DNA of 64,000 nucleotides from contig NZ_FNSU01000001.1 in NCBI RefSeq assembly GCF_900105325.1, positions 992,001 through 1,056,000 on the forward strand, in the 5' to 3' direction. Origin of the DNA: Pseudomonas marginalis. GTDB taxonomy: Bacteria; Pseudomonadota; Gammaproteobacteria; Pseudomonadales; Pseudomonadaceae. Position 1 is the stretch's first letter; every line of letters begins with the position of its first letter. Of this stretch, positions 17,367-25,169 are shown in pieces. Position numbers and translations under genes: made by a program. The notes under the pieces were generated by a model, which was given only the letters and a program-made list of their open reading frames with translations, was not told where the DNA came from and ran no database searches.

Positions 17367-18670
17367 CACGCCGCCCCCTGCATCACCTGCCCGCGTGCGT
17401 TGGCGCGACGATACAGCGCCAGGGTCGAACACAGCGCGCACAACGCAGCGAACATCATCCAGTAGGCCGGCGAGGCCTTGTCTTCGGTGATGTGGATGAA
17501 CCAGGTGGAGATCGCCGGGGTAAACCCACCGAAGATCGCGGTCGCCAGGCTGTAGGCCAGGGAGAAGCCCGCCACGCGCACTTCCACCGGCATGATTTCC
17601 GTGAGGGCGGGGATCATCGCGCCGTTGTACATGCCGTACAGGAACGAGAACCACAGCAGCGTCTCCAGCATATGGGCGAAGCTCGGTGCATTCACCACGT
17701 AGGACAGTGCCGGATAAGCCGTGAGCACCGTCAACGCGGTCATGGCGATCAGCACCGGCTTGCGGCCGAAGCGGTCGCTCAGGGTGCCGCCGATCGGCAG
17801 CCAGACAAAGTTCGACACCGCCACCAGCAAGGTCACCAGCAGCGCGTCGGAGGTGCTCAGTTGCAGCACGGTCTTGCCGAAGGTCGGCGCGTACACGGTG
17901 ATCAGGTAGAACGCGGTGGTGGTCATGGCCACCATCAGCATGCCGCCGATGACCACGGTCCAGTTTTTCACCAGTGTGGCCAGCACCTCGCGCATGGTCG
18001 GGCGATGCTTGCGGTTGGCGAATTCTTCGGTTTCCTGCAGGTTACGGCGCAGCACAAAGATGAACGGGATGATCACGCAACCAATGGCGAACGGAATGCG
18101 CCAGCCCCAGTCGGCAACCACCGCTGGTTCCATCCACACGTTCAAGCCATAGCCCAGGGCGGCGGCGACCACGATGGAGATCTGTTGGCTGCCGGATTGC
18201 CAGCTGGTGTAGAACCCCTTGCGGCCTGGGGTGGCCATTTCAGACAGGTATACCGACACACCGCCCAGCTCCGCGCCGGCCGAGAAACCTTGCAACAGGC
18301 GACCCAGCAGCACCAGCAGCGGCGCCCACAGGCCAATGGTGTGATAACCCGGCACCAGCACGATCAACAGTGTGCCGCTGGCCATGATCGACAGGGTCAC
18401 GATCAACCCTTTGCGGCGACCGACGTCATCGATATAAGCGCCGAGGATGATGGCGCCCAGTGGGCGCATCAGGAAGCCCGCGCCGAACACGGCGAAGGTC
18501 ATCATTAATGAGGCAAATTCATTGGCGGCAGGGAAGAACGCGGCAGCAATGTAGGTGGCGTAGAAGCCGAACAGAAAGAAGTCGAACTGTTCAAGGAAGT
18601 TGCCCGAAGTAACGCGGAATACCGCACCTACTTTCGAACGGGCAGAATCGGGCCGGGAAGGGCTAGTCAT
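17366..18670 (-). CDS. MFS symporter of the metabolite:H+ (citrate/tricarballylate) family
   Basis: 434 residues from the ATG at 18670 (MTSPSRPDSARSK), 12 membrane segments. Family marks include GNFLEQFDFFLFGFYATYIA, the loop GAYIDDVGRRKGL and the second-half loop GTLSDRFGRKPVL. This resembles the citrate-proton and TcuC tricarballylate symporters, which take up di- and tricarboxylates. The tcuAB catabolic genes are not here; instead a binding protein follows with a one-base overlap. The longer frame upstream (to 18736) has no family similarity. Confidence 0.8.
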   Translation of the reverse strand: MTSPSRPDSARSKVGAVFRVTSGNFLEQFDFFLFGFYATYIAAAFFPAANEFASLMMTFAVFGAGFLMRPLGAIILGAYIDDVGRRKGLIVTLSIMASGTLLIVLVPGYHTIGLWAPLLVLLGRLLQGFSAGAELGGVSVYLSEMATPGRKGFYTSWQSGSQQISIVVAAALGYGLNVWMEPAVVADWGWRIPFAIGCVIIPFIFVLRRNLQETEEFANRKHRPTMREVLATLVKNWTVVIGGMLMVAMTTTAFYLITVYAPTFGKTVLQLSTSDALLVTLLVAVSNFVWLPIGGTLSDRFGRKPVLIAMTALTVLTAYPALSYVVNAPSFAHMLETLLWFSFLYGMYNGAMIPALTEIMPVEVRVAGFSLAYSLATAIFGGFTPAISTWFIHITEDKASPAYWMMFAALCALCSTLALYRRANARGQVMQGAA

Positions 18671-18865
18671 GGTTTTGTGTCTCCAGCGTTCTTTTAAGTG
18701 CTTGTTTCGCGTAAGACCGAGGATAGTGGCTGACACATTTAGAAATGAAAAGTGAAAAATATGGATTGATTAATGTCTGTTGGTTATGAATTTGCGCGCC
18801 TTTCAAAGATCCCGCTCTGTTCTATGCTGGAAGGTATGACCCATTCTTACGGAAGGGAGATGGCT

Positions 18866-19009
18866 ATGGGCAATGAACCGAAGCGCCAAGATGAGCCGGA
18901 GCATGAGCAACCCCGGCGACATGAAGAGGAAAAACCCCAGACCTGGAAGCACCCGGACGACGGCACTGAGCTGTCCGAGCGGGATCAGGAGCGTCCGCTC
19001 AAGCCCTGA
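18866..19009 (+). CDS. Small hydrophilic protein, unknown
   Basis: 47 residues, MGNEPKRQDEPEHEQPRRHE onward, very rich in Glu, Arg, Pro and Asp, and probably disordered. GGAAGGGAG (18851-18859) lies six bases before the ATG at 18866. The stop TGA abuts the stop of the convergent lipoprotein gene, sharing the palindrome TGATCA. Similar tiny charged proteins occur in fluorescent pseudomonads, but none has a function I know. Confidence 0.6.
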   Translation: MGNEPKRQDEPEHEQPRRHEEEKPQTWKHPDDGTELSERDQERPLKP

Positions 19010-19561
19010 TCAATGTTCGGCCGGGGCTAAAAAGCACCCTTGACGGGCCATGAACTGCCTCCACGAAGGGCTCTCCGTGGGGGCGGGTGTTACCTGGGTC
19101 GGGGTTTCGAATTCCGCCAGCGCGGCGCCGGTATCGGCATTGATCACCTTAACGCGACACCACCCACTGTCGGCGTCGGCAATCCCGCCTTTGAGCAAGT
19201 AGCGCTCTTGGGCGGCGAACTGGGTGTTGAACTCAATCACACAGCGCCGGCCGGCGCTTGCCAGGCCCGACACGATCAAGTGCAGCGGTTGGTCGGCGGC
19301 GATGTCCACGTAACCGTCGGGGCGCGAAGTACTGCTGTGCACCGCAAACAGTGCGGTTTCCTTACTCGGCGTTCCCACCCTGCCTTGCAGGCATTCATGA
19401 TCCGTCGAAACGCTGACAGACAGCCATTCGTTGTAGCTGGCGTGGGTGCTCAACTCACTTTTGAGCTGTGCTCGCGGGCCTTCGAGCGGTGCCTTGTAGG
19501 GCGTCATGGCGGTACATCCGGCCAGTAACAGCGGTAGTGCGATGTTGCGGATGTTTATCAA
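19010..19561 (-). CDS. Putative lipoprotein
   Basis: 183 residues with a short lipoprotein signal (LPLLLAGC, lipidated Cys16) and a soluble domain with three to four cysteines (HECLQG, RRCVIE, GWCRVK), compatible with disulfides. The start is TTG at 19561; no better start is in frame, and the ribosome site is weak, so expression may be coupled to the small membrane gene that ends 28 bases upstream. No family is recognised. Confidence 0.65.
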   Translation of the reverse strand: MINIRNIALPLLLAGCTAMTPYKAPLEGPRAQLKSELSTHASYNEWLSVSVSTDHECLQGRVGTPSKETALFAVHSSTSRPDGYVDIAADQPLHLIVSGLASAGRRCVIEFNTQFAAQERYLLKGGIADADSGWCRVKVINADTGAALAEFETPTQVTPAPTESPSWRQFMARQGCFLAPAEH

Positions 19562-19589
19562 GGCAATAGCATCCAGTTCAAAGAGGGGG

Positions 19590-19769
19590 CTATGAAACCA
19601 GCAACGAAACAGGAAAACCCGAAGCCAGCATCAGGTACGCCACCACTGCCGCCAGGCACAGGCCGACAAACACCCGCAATAAGGTGCGGACGGTGGGGCG
19701 GGTGACAAAGCGGATAAGCCAGAGGCAGAACCCGGCCACCAGAATGGGCAGGCCAAAAATGACCAGCAC
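19590..19769 (-). CDS. Small two-TM membrane protein
   Basis: 59 residues from a GTG at 19769: MLVIFGLPILVAGFCLWLIR opening, a short basic turn (FVTRPTVRTLLR), a second hydrophobic segment and the end ASGFPVSLLVS. AGGA lies eight bases before the GTG. It was found by reading the strand directly, being shorter than usual gene-finding limits. It precedes the lipoprotein gene in the same direction and is probably co-transcribed with it. Function unknown. Confidence 0.6.
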   Translation of the reverse strand: MLVIFGLPILVAGFCLWLIRFVTRPTVRTLLRVFVGLCLAAVVAYLMLASGFPVSLLVS

Positions 19770-19896
19770 GGTAGTGTTCCTGCGACGTTCGAGCGCTGTT
19801 TATAGTCCCAAAGCCGCGTGATGAACAGTGTGCACATAGACGCGGCCGGCCCGGCTTTCTAAACTGCGGCTTGTCTTGGGCTAGGGGCAGGCGCCG

Positions 19897-20820
19897 ATGA
19901 ATCGCAATGAATTACGCAAGGCCGACATCAACCTGATGGTGGTCTTCGAAGCACTGATGCTCGAGCGCAATGTGACGCGAGTGGCCGAGAAGCTGTTTCT
20001 CGGCCAGCCGACCATCAGTTCGGCCCTCAACCGTCTGCGTACCTTGTTCAACGACCCGCTGTTCATTCGCGTCGGCCATCGCATGGAACCTACCGCGCGC
20101 GCCGAGGAAATCATCCAGCACCTGTCGCCCGCCCTGGACTCACTGTCGTCGGCCTTGAGCCTGACCCACGATTTCGACCCGTCCGTCAGCACCATGACCT
20201 TTCGCATCGGACTGTCCGACGACGTCGAGTTCGGCCTGTTGCCACCGTTGCTGCGCGCCTTGCGCCAGGAAGCGCCGCAGGTGGTGTTCGTGGTGCAGCA
20301 CGTGGACTATTGGCGGATTCCCGATCTGCTGGCGTCCGGCGATATTACCGTCGGCATCACCCAGACCCGTGGCCTGCCGGCGAATGCCAAGCGCAAGTTG
20401 CTGCGCCACATTCGTCCGCGACTGCTGCGCGCCGATGCCTCGGACACCCCGCTGACCCTCGATGAATATTGCTCGCGCCCCCATGTGCTGGTGTCCCACA
20501 CCGCCAACGTGTCCGGGTTTGCCGATGAGTGGCTGGCGGAAATCGGCCGCAAGCGCCATGTGGTGTTGTCGGTGCCGCAATACAGCGCATTGCCCGCGCT
20601 GCTGGCCGGGACCGACTTGATTGCCAGCCTGCCGGACTACACGGCCGAGGCCATGGCGGTGTCGGGCAACCTGTTCTGCGAGCCGTTTCCGTTCGAGACG
20701 CCGACCCTGGATTTGTCCATGGTCTGGCTCAGTCATGTGGACACCGACCCGGCCGAACGCTGGGTGCGTTCGCGGCTGGAAGCGTTCATGAGCGATCGAG
20801 GTCAGGCGAACAAGGCCTGA
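19897..20820 (+). CDS. LysR-family transcriptional regulator
   Basis: 307 residues. N-terminal winged HTH (NVTRVAEKLFLGQPTISSALN, about 25-48), followed by a substrate-binding effector domain beginning about residue 95. It begins MNRNELRKADINLMVVFEAL, in the NodD/SyrM-like style of LysR proteins. It is followed 55 bases later by the CHMI-family gene in the same direction, which is a plausible partner but not proven. Confidence 0.88.
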   Translation: MNRNELRKADINLMVVFEALMLERNVTRVAEKLFLGQPTISSALNRLRTLFNDPLFIRVGHRMEPTARAEEIIQHLSPALDSLSSALSLTHDFDPSVSTMTFRIGLSDDVEFGLLPPLLRALRQEAPQVVFVVQHVDYWRIPDLLASGDITVGITQTRGLPANAKRKLLRHIRPRLLRADASDTPLTLDEYCSRPHVLVSHTANVSGFADEWLAEIGRKRHVVLSVPQYSALPALLAGTDLIASLPDYTAEAMAVSGNLFCEPFPFETPTLDLSMVWLSHVDTDPAERWVRSRLEAFMSDRGQANKA

Positions 20821-20875
20821 GGCTTTTATCCGTGCTATATCTACAGACTTTCCTACGAATGACTCGGAGTCATCC

Positions 20876-21238
20876 ATGCCACACCTGCACTTGGAATACA
20901 CCGCCAACCTGACAAGCCTGGCCGTCGAGAAAACCCTGTTGCGGCTCAACAATGTGCTGATGGCGTCCGGGCAGTTCGGTTCCGAGTTCGATATCAAAAG
21001 CCGCGCTGTGAAGCTCGAGAGTTTTCAGGTGGGCACCTCCCTCAACCCACGCGGTTTCATCGCGGTGAAGCTGTCACTGCTCAGCGGGCGGTCGCCGCAG
21101 GTCAAGCAACAATTGTCGCAAAGCCTGCTGGCAGCGTTGCAGGATCTGGGCGACTGGCCGGCGGATCTACAGGTTCAGCTCAGCGTCCAGCTGGTCGACA
21201 TGGATCGCGACTCCTACAGCAAAGTCGCCATCGGCTAA
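20876..21238 (+). CDS. 5-carboxymethyl-2-hydroxymuconate delta-isomerase family protein
   Basis: 120 residues of the CHMI (HpaF) branch of the tautomerase superfamily. The mature N-terminus exposes Pro2 (MPHLHLEY), the catalytic base of the family, and the length is as expected. In homoprotocatechuate degradation it isomerises 5-carboxymethyl-2-hydroxymuconate, but no other hpa gene is near, so the true substrate is uncertain. It lies between two LysR genes and is convergent with the second, 15 bases apart. Confidence 0.85.
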   Translation: MPHLHLEYTANLTSLAVEKTLLRLNNVLMASGQFGSEFDIKSRAVKLESFQVGTSLNPRGFIAVKLSLLSGRSPQVKQQLSQSLLAALQDLGDWPADLQVQLSVQLVDMDRDSYSKVAIG

Positions 21239-21253
21239 TCCTCGCCACAGAAG

Positions 21254-22189
21254 TTAGAGTAATCCCTGATCCGCACACACCTTCACCACCTGTTCACGAA
21301 ACCAGGTATTGGCACTGTCCTGTTCACTGCTTTCACTCCACTGCATATCCAGGGTGAACCCCGGCAATCCGTTGGGGGCCTCGCAGTGGCCGAACACCGT
21401 CGCCGGTGCCAGCAGTTTCTGCACGCGGCGCGGCAGGGTGACGATGAAGTCGGTGCCGGTGATCATCTTCAGCGCCGCGCTGTAGCTGTTGGCGCGGGCG
21501 ATCACCTGGCGCTTGTGGGCCTGGCGCGCCAGCCAGCCGTCGATCATGTTGGTGTCGGAGGTCCATGGCGTGGGGAACACGTGGCGCCGCTCGACGAACG
21601 ATTGCAGGCTGAATGCCGGCTCGCGCGGTGCCGAGCGTTTATCGAAGACGCACACCAGATCGTCCTCCAGCAGCATCTGGGTCTTGAAGTCTTTATGGGC
21701 GCGGTGAAAGTGCGGTCCGAAGCAGATCACCAGATCCAGACGGCCCTCGCGCAGGTCGTCGGCGGGGATGTCGGCTTCCAGTTTCTGCACATTGACGATC
21801 ACCGGCAGGTCGGCGCGGTCGAAATGCTTCAACAGGCGCGGCAGGATCAGTTGTTCGAAGTACTCCGGCGCGCAGACATTGAAGGTCACGGCCTTCTGGG
21901 TCGGGTCGAAGGCCTGGCCACCGGCGTGGCACAGGTTGATGCTTTCGAGGATCTTCTGCACATGGGCGTACATGGTAGTGGCCTTGTAAGTAGGCCGCAT
22001 GCCCGCCCGCGTGTTGATAAACAGCTCGTCTTCAAAACTGGTCCGCAGTTTCTTCAGGCTGTAGCTCACGGTGGACTGGCTGACGAACAGCGTTTCTGAC
22101 ACGTCGGTAACGCTGCTCTGGTCATAGACGGCGATAAACACCATCAAGTCCTGCATATCGAGTTTTCTGAGCAAGTTACTGTTTAACAT
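21254..22189 (-). CDS. LysR-family transcriptional regulator
   Basis: 311 residues, starting MLNSNLLRKLDMQDLMVFIA, with the HTH SSVTDVSETLFVSQSTVSYS at about 25-50 and a LysR effector domain. The HTH and layout are of the same subgroup as the regulator at 19897. The target is not evident; the MFS gene upstream (22327-23514) points the same way, with a 137-base gap. Confidence 0.88.
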   Translation of the reverse strand: MLNSNLLRKLDMQDLMVFIAVYDQSSVTDVSETLFVSQSTVSYSLKKLRTSFEDELFINTRAGMRPTYKATTMYAHVQKILESINLCHAGGQAFDPTQKAVTFNVCAPEYFEQLILPRLLKHFDRADLPVIVNVQKLEADIPADDLREGRLDLVICFGPHFHRAHKDFKTQMLLEDDLVCVFDKRSAPREPAFSLQSFVERRHVFPTPWTSDTNMIDGWLARQAHKRQVIARANSYSAALKMITGTDFIVTLPRRVQKLLAPATVFGHCEAPNGLPGFTLDMQWSESSEQDSANTWFREQVVKVCADQGLL

Positions 22190-22326
22190 CGGTTTCGTCC
22201 GTAAACCCCATGTACCGAAGTCAGTACAAGACAGCGCGAAAGCTTAACGGAACGGCCGTGCCAATAGAAAGCTCTGTAGGGCGTTTCAATGTTTTGCGTG
22301 GGACAAATACTGTTTGCAACACGACG

Positions 22327-23514
22327 TCAGCGAATATGTTGTGCGTAATGCCTTGGGTTGAAGCGCGTGACGATCAGCAGCATCACCACGACCACCGCCG
22401 TCAACGACCACCAGGCCCATTCGAAGCTGCCCAGCTGGTCACGGATCATCCCGGCGATCAGCGGCGACAGGCCGGCAATCAGGTAGCCGATGCCCTGCAC
22501 GAATGCGGTAAGGCTCCCCGCGCGACGCGGGTTGTCGAGGTGGTCGAGGGACAGGATCAGGCTCATCGGGAACAACCCGCCGATACCCAGCCCCAGCAGG
22601 CACGGCCACAGCAAACTGAGGTGTTGCGGGCTGAGGATCAGGCCGCAGAACCCGAGGATGATCAGCCCCAGCAACACCGCCACCACCCCGCGTTTATCCC
22701 GGCGGCGGTTGGCGATGGCCGGCGCGACCAGGCCGGACACCACCTCCATCGCGGTCAGGAAACCCAGCAACAAACCGGCATTCTGTTCGCTCCAGCCTTG
22801 CTCCACGTAGTACGGCGCCAGCCACGCCAGCACGCAGGTGTAGGACGCCGTACCGAGGCCGAAAAAGATCGCCAGCAACCAGGCGCGGCCGTTGCCGAAA
22901 AACGATTCCTGAGGGCCGGCGGCGGCTTGGGGCAACGGTGGCAACACCGAGCGCTGGGCGTACCAGAACACCAGGGCCAGTAACGCCAGAAACGCCCAGA
23001 TCGCCAGGCCGATGCGCCAGCTGCCGGTCTGCACCTGCACGAAGGGGGAGAACGCTGCCGCCAGCGCCGCGCCGCCCATGATAGCGGTGACGTAGAGGCC
23101 CATGAACAACGACACGTTGTCGCTGAACCGCGACTTGATCAGCGCCGGCATCAACGCCTGGATCATGGCGATGCCCACACCGGCGGCAATCGCGCTGACG
23201 ATCAATTCCAGAGCCGAATCCAGGAACAGCCGCGACAACGTCGCCACGCCAATCACCAGCAGTGACAGCACAATGCTGCGGTGCTCGCCAACGCGCTTGG
23301 CCAGGCCCATGCCAAAGAACATCGCCAGGCCCATGGCCATGACCGGCAACATGGTCAGCAACGCCGCGCTGCTGAAACTCAACGGCACGTCGCCGCGAAT
23401 CGACGACAACAACGGCCCCACGGCGGCCATCGACGGCCGCAGGTTAAGGGCGACCAGCACGACGCTGATCATCAGCCACACGGCGGTGGTGGGTTTTGCC
23501 TGAACGTTTTCCAT
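22327..23514 (-). CDS. CynX/NimT-family MFS transporter
   Basis: 395 residues from the ATG at 23514 (MENVQAKPTT), preceded by AGGCAGG; the open frame to 23535 adds seven residues without support. Twelve hydrophobic segments, with motifs seen in cyanate (CynX) and 2-nitroimidazole (NimT) exporters such as LNLRPSMAAVGPLLSSIRGD near the start. The substrate is unknown. No cyanase gene is near. Confidence 0.8.
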   Translation of the reverse strand: MENVQAKPTTAVWLMISVVLVALNLRPSMAAVGPLLSSIRGDVPLSFSSAALLTMLPVMAMGLAMFFGMGLAKRVGEHRSIVLSLLVIGVATLSRLFLDSALELIVSAIAAGVGIAMIQALMPALIKSRFSDNVSLFMGLYVTAIMGGAALAAAFSPFVQVQTGSWRIGLAIWAFLALLALVFWYAQRSVLPPLPQAAAGPQESFFGNGRAWLLAIFFGLGTASYTCVLAWLAPYYVEQGWSEQNAGLLLGFLTAMEVVSGLVAPAIANRRRDKRGVVAVLLGLIILGFCGLILSPQHLSLLWPCLLGLGIGGLFPMSLILSLDHLDNPRRAGSLTAFVQGIGYLIAGLSPLIAGMIRDQLGSFEWAWWSLTAVVVVMLLIVTRFNPRHYAQHIR

Positions 23515-23635
23515 GGGCCTGCCTTGAATGAACAAGGGCGAATCAGGCCACGCATGGGGGAGGGGGGCAAATGAGAAAGTCGCAGGGGCTATCTAAAAAT
23601 TGCGGTTAACTGAAACACCGCAAGTCAAAGTGTGA

Positions 23636-23713
23636 GAGCGGGCAAGCCCGCTCACCACAGTTACAGTGTTCCTCCTTAACTGACTGGCATTAGGTGCAAG
23701 CTCCCTCCCATAT
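23636..23713. repeat. REP-type palindrome and degraded half-REP
   Basis: GAGCGGGC-AA-GCCCGCTC (23636-23653) is a perfect 8-base-pair hairpin. At 23687-23713 a weakened copy of the local REP motif appears (GCAAGCTCCCTCCCATA). Both fall in the gap between the ALDH gene end and the MFS gene start. Confidence 0.65.
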
Positions 23714-23726
23714 TTGTTCTGCGTCG

Positions 23727-25169
23727 TCAGATAGACCGGATCACATGTTTGATCTCCTGAAACGCCGCCAGGCCCCACGGCCCCAGCTCACGGCCGATAC
23801 TGCTCTGCTTGTAACCACCCCACGCCGTCTGCGGGAAGATCACCTGCGGGGCGTTGATCCACACCAACCCGGCCTGCAAGGCATTCGCCACGCGTTCGGT
23901 GGTCTCGACGCTACGGCTGACCACGCTGGCCACCAGGCCGAAATCGCTGTCGTTGGCCAGGGCAATGGCCTCTTCCTCAGTGGCAAAAGGTCGTACACAC
24001 AGCACCGGGCCGAAGATTTCTTCGTTCCACAATGCACTGTCCAATGGCACGTCGGTAAACACGGTTGGGCGAATGAAGTAGCCCTTCGCCAGGTTCGCCG
24101 GGCGTTCGCCGCCACACACCAATCGCGCGCCAGCCTCAATGCCCCGTTGGATATGCCCCAGCACCCGCTGATACTGCACGCGGTTGATCAACGCGCCCAT
24201 TTCCACGTCGTCGGCAAATGGGTCGGCGACGCGAATTGCTTCAGCCCGTGCCTGCAAGCGTTGCAGGAATTCATCCGCCAGGCTGTCGGCCACCAGCACG
24301 CGGCTGGTGGCGGAACACATTTGCCCGGCGTTGAAAAAACCACCGCCACACGCCAGCTCCACCGCCAGGTCGAGGTCGGCATCCGCCAGTACCAGCAGCG
24401 AAGATTTACCGCCTAATTCCAGGCTCACGCCCTTGATGGTTTCCGCTGCACGTTGCATCACCTGCACCCCCACGGCGTTGCTGCCGGTGAAGGAAATCTT
24501 CGCCACGCGACGGTCTGCCGCCAGCGGTGCACCAACGGCCAAGCCGGTGCCGCAGACCAGGTTGAACACCCCCGCCGGGCAGCCCGCGTCAGCGATGATT
24601 TGCGCCAACTGCAACTCCGCCAAGGGCGTGACTTCCGAGGGCTTGAGCACCACGCAGCAACCGGCGGCAAGGGCCGGGGCGAGTTTCCAGGCGGTGGTGA
24701 CCATCGGGAAATTCCACGGCACGATCAGCCCCACCACGCCGCACGGCTCACGGCGCAGGCGCGCGCTGAAGTCATCGCTGGGCAGCGCCACCGGGCGGTC
24801 CTGGCCGGCGTCCATGTCGTCGGCGATACCGGCGTAGTACTCGAACGTGGCGATCACGTCGTCCACATCGATGCCGGCTTCAAACAGCGGCTTGCCGTTG
24901 TTGCTCGATTGCAGGTGCATCAACTGTTCGCGCTGCGCGCTGACGCCTTGGGCGATTTTGCGCAGCAGGCTGGCGCGATCACGGCCGCTACTTTTCGACC
25001 AGTCGATAAAGGCCGCGCTGGCTGCATCCACGGCCTCGGTCACGGCCTGCCCATCGCCGACGCTGACACGGGCCAGGGTCGCCTCGGTGGCCGGGTTGAT
25101 CACCTCCAGCACGTCATGGCCGGCACGCCATGCGCCGTCGATATACACACCGTTCATTACTGCGCTCAT
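23727..25169 (-). CDS. Aldehyde dehydrogenase (probable guanidinobutyraldehyde-type)
   Basis: 480 residues, NAD(P)-dependent aldehyde dehydrogenase superfamily. Catalytic Cys285 (FNAGQMCSATSR), general base Glu251 (LELGGKSS) and Asn163 (PWNFPM) are present; the C-terminal WGGYKQSSIGRELG is typical of betaine- and amino-aldehyde dehydrogenases. The ATG at 25169 overlaps the decarboxylase stop by four bases (ATGA) and has AGGAG nine bases upstream. Coupled to a 2-ketoarginine-type decarboxylase, it would oxidise 4-guanidinobutyraldehyde to 4-guanidinobutyrate; this is inferred from context. Confidence 0.85.
   Translation of the reverse strand: MSAVMNGVYIDGAWRAGHDVLEVINPATEATLARVSVGDGQAVTEAVDAASAAFIDWSKSSGRDRASLLRKIAQGVSAQREQLMHLQSSNNGKPLFEAGIDVDDVIATFEYYAGIADDMDAGQDRPVALPSDDFSARLRREPCGVVGLIVPWNFPMVTTAWKLAPALAAGCCVVLKPSEVTPLAELQLAQIIADAGCPAGVFNLVCGTGLAVGAPLAADRRVAKISFTGSNAVGVQVMQRAAETIKGVSLELGGKSSLLVLADADLDLAVELACGGGFFNAGQMCSATSRVLVADSLADEFLQRLQARAEAIRVADPFADDVEMGALINRVQYQRVLGHIQRGIEAGARLVCGGERPANLAKGYFIRPTVFTDVPLDSALWNEEIFGPVLCVRPFATEEEAIALANDSDFGLVASVVSRSVETTERVANALQAGLVWINAPQVIFPQTAWGGYKQSSIGRELGPWGLAAFQEIKHVIRSI

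Noticed and set aside
17492..18508. A 338-codon plus-strand frame opposite the MFS gene
   Set aside because: Its His/Gln-rich low-complexity composition is typical of an antisense shadow; the MFS protein on the other strand is clearly real.
23593..23778. A 61-codon minus-strand frame over the REP region after the ALDH gene
   Set aside because: It covers the palindromes at 23636 and 23687 and overlaps the end of ALDH out of frame; no ribosome site or similarity.
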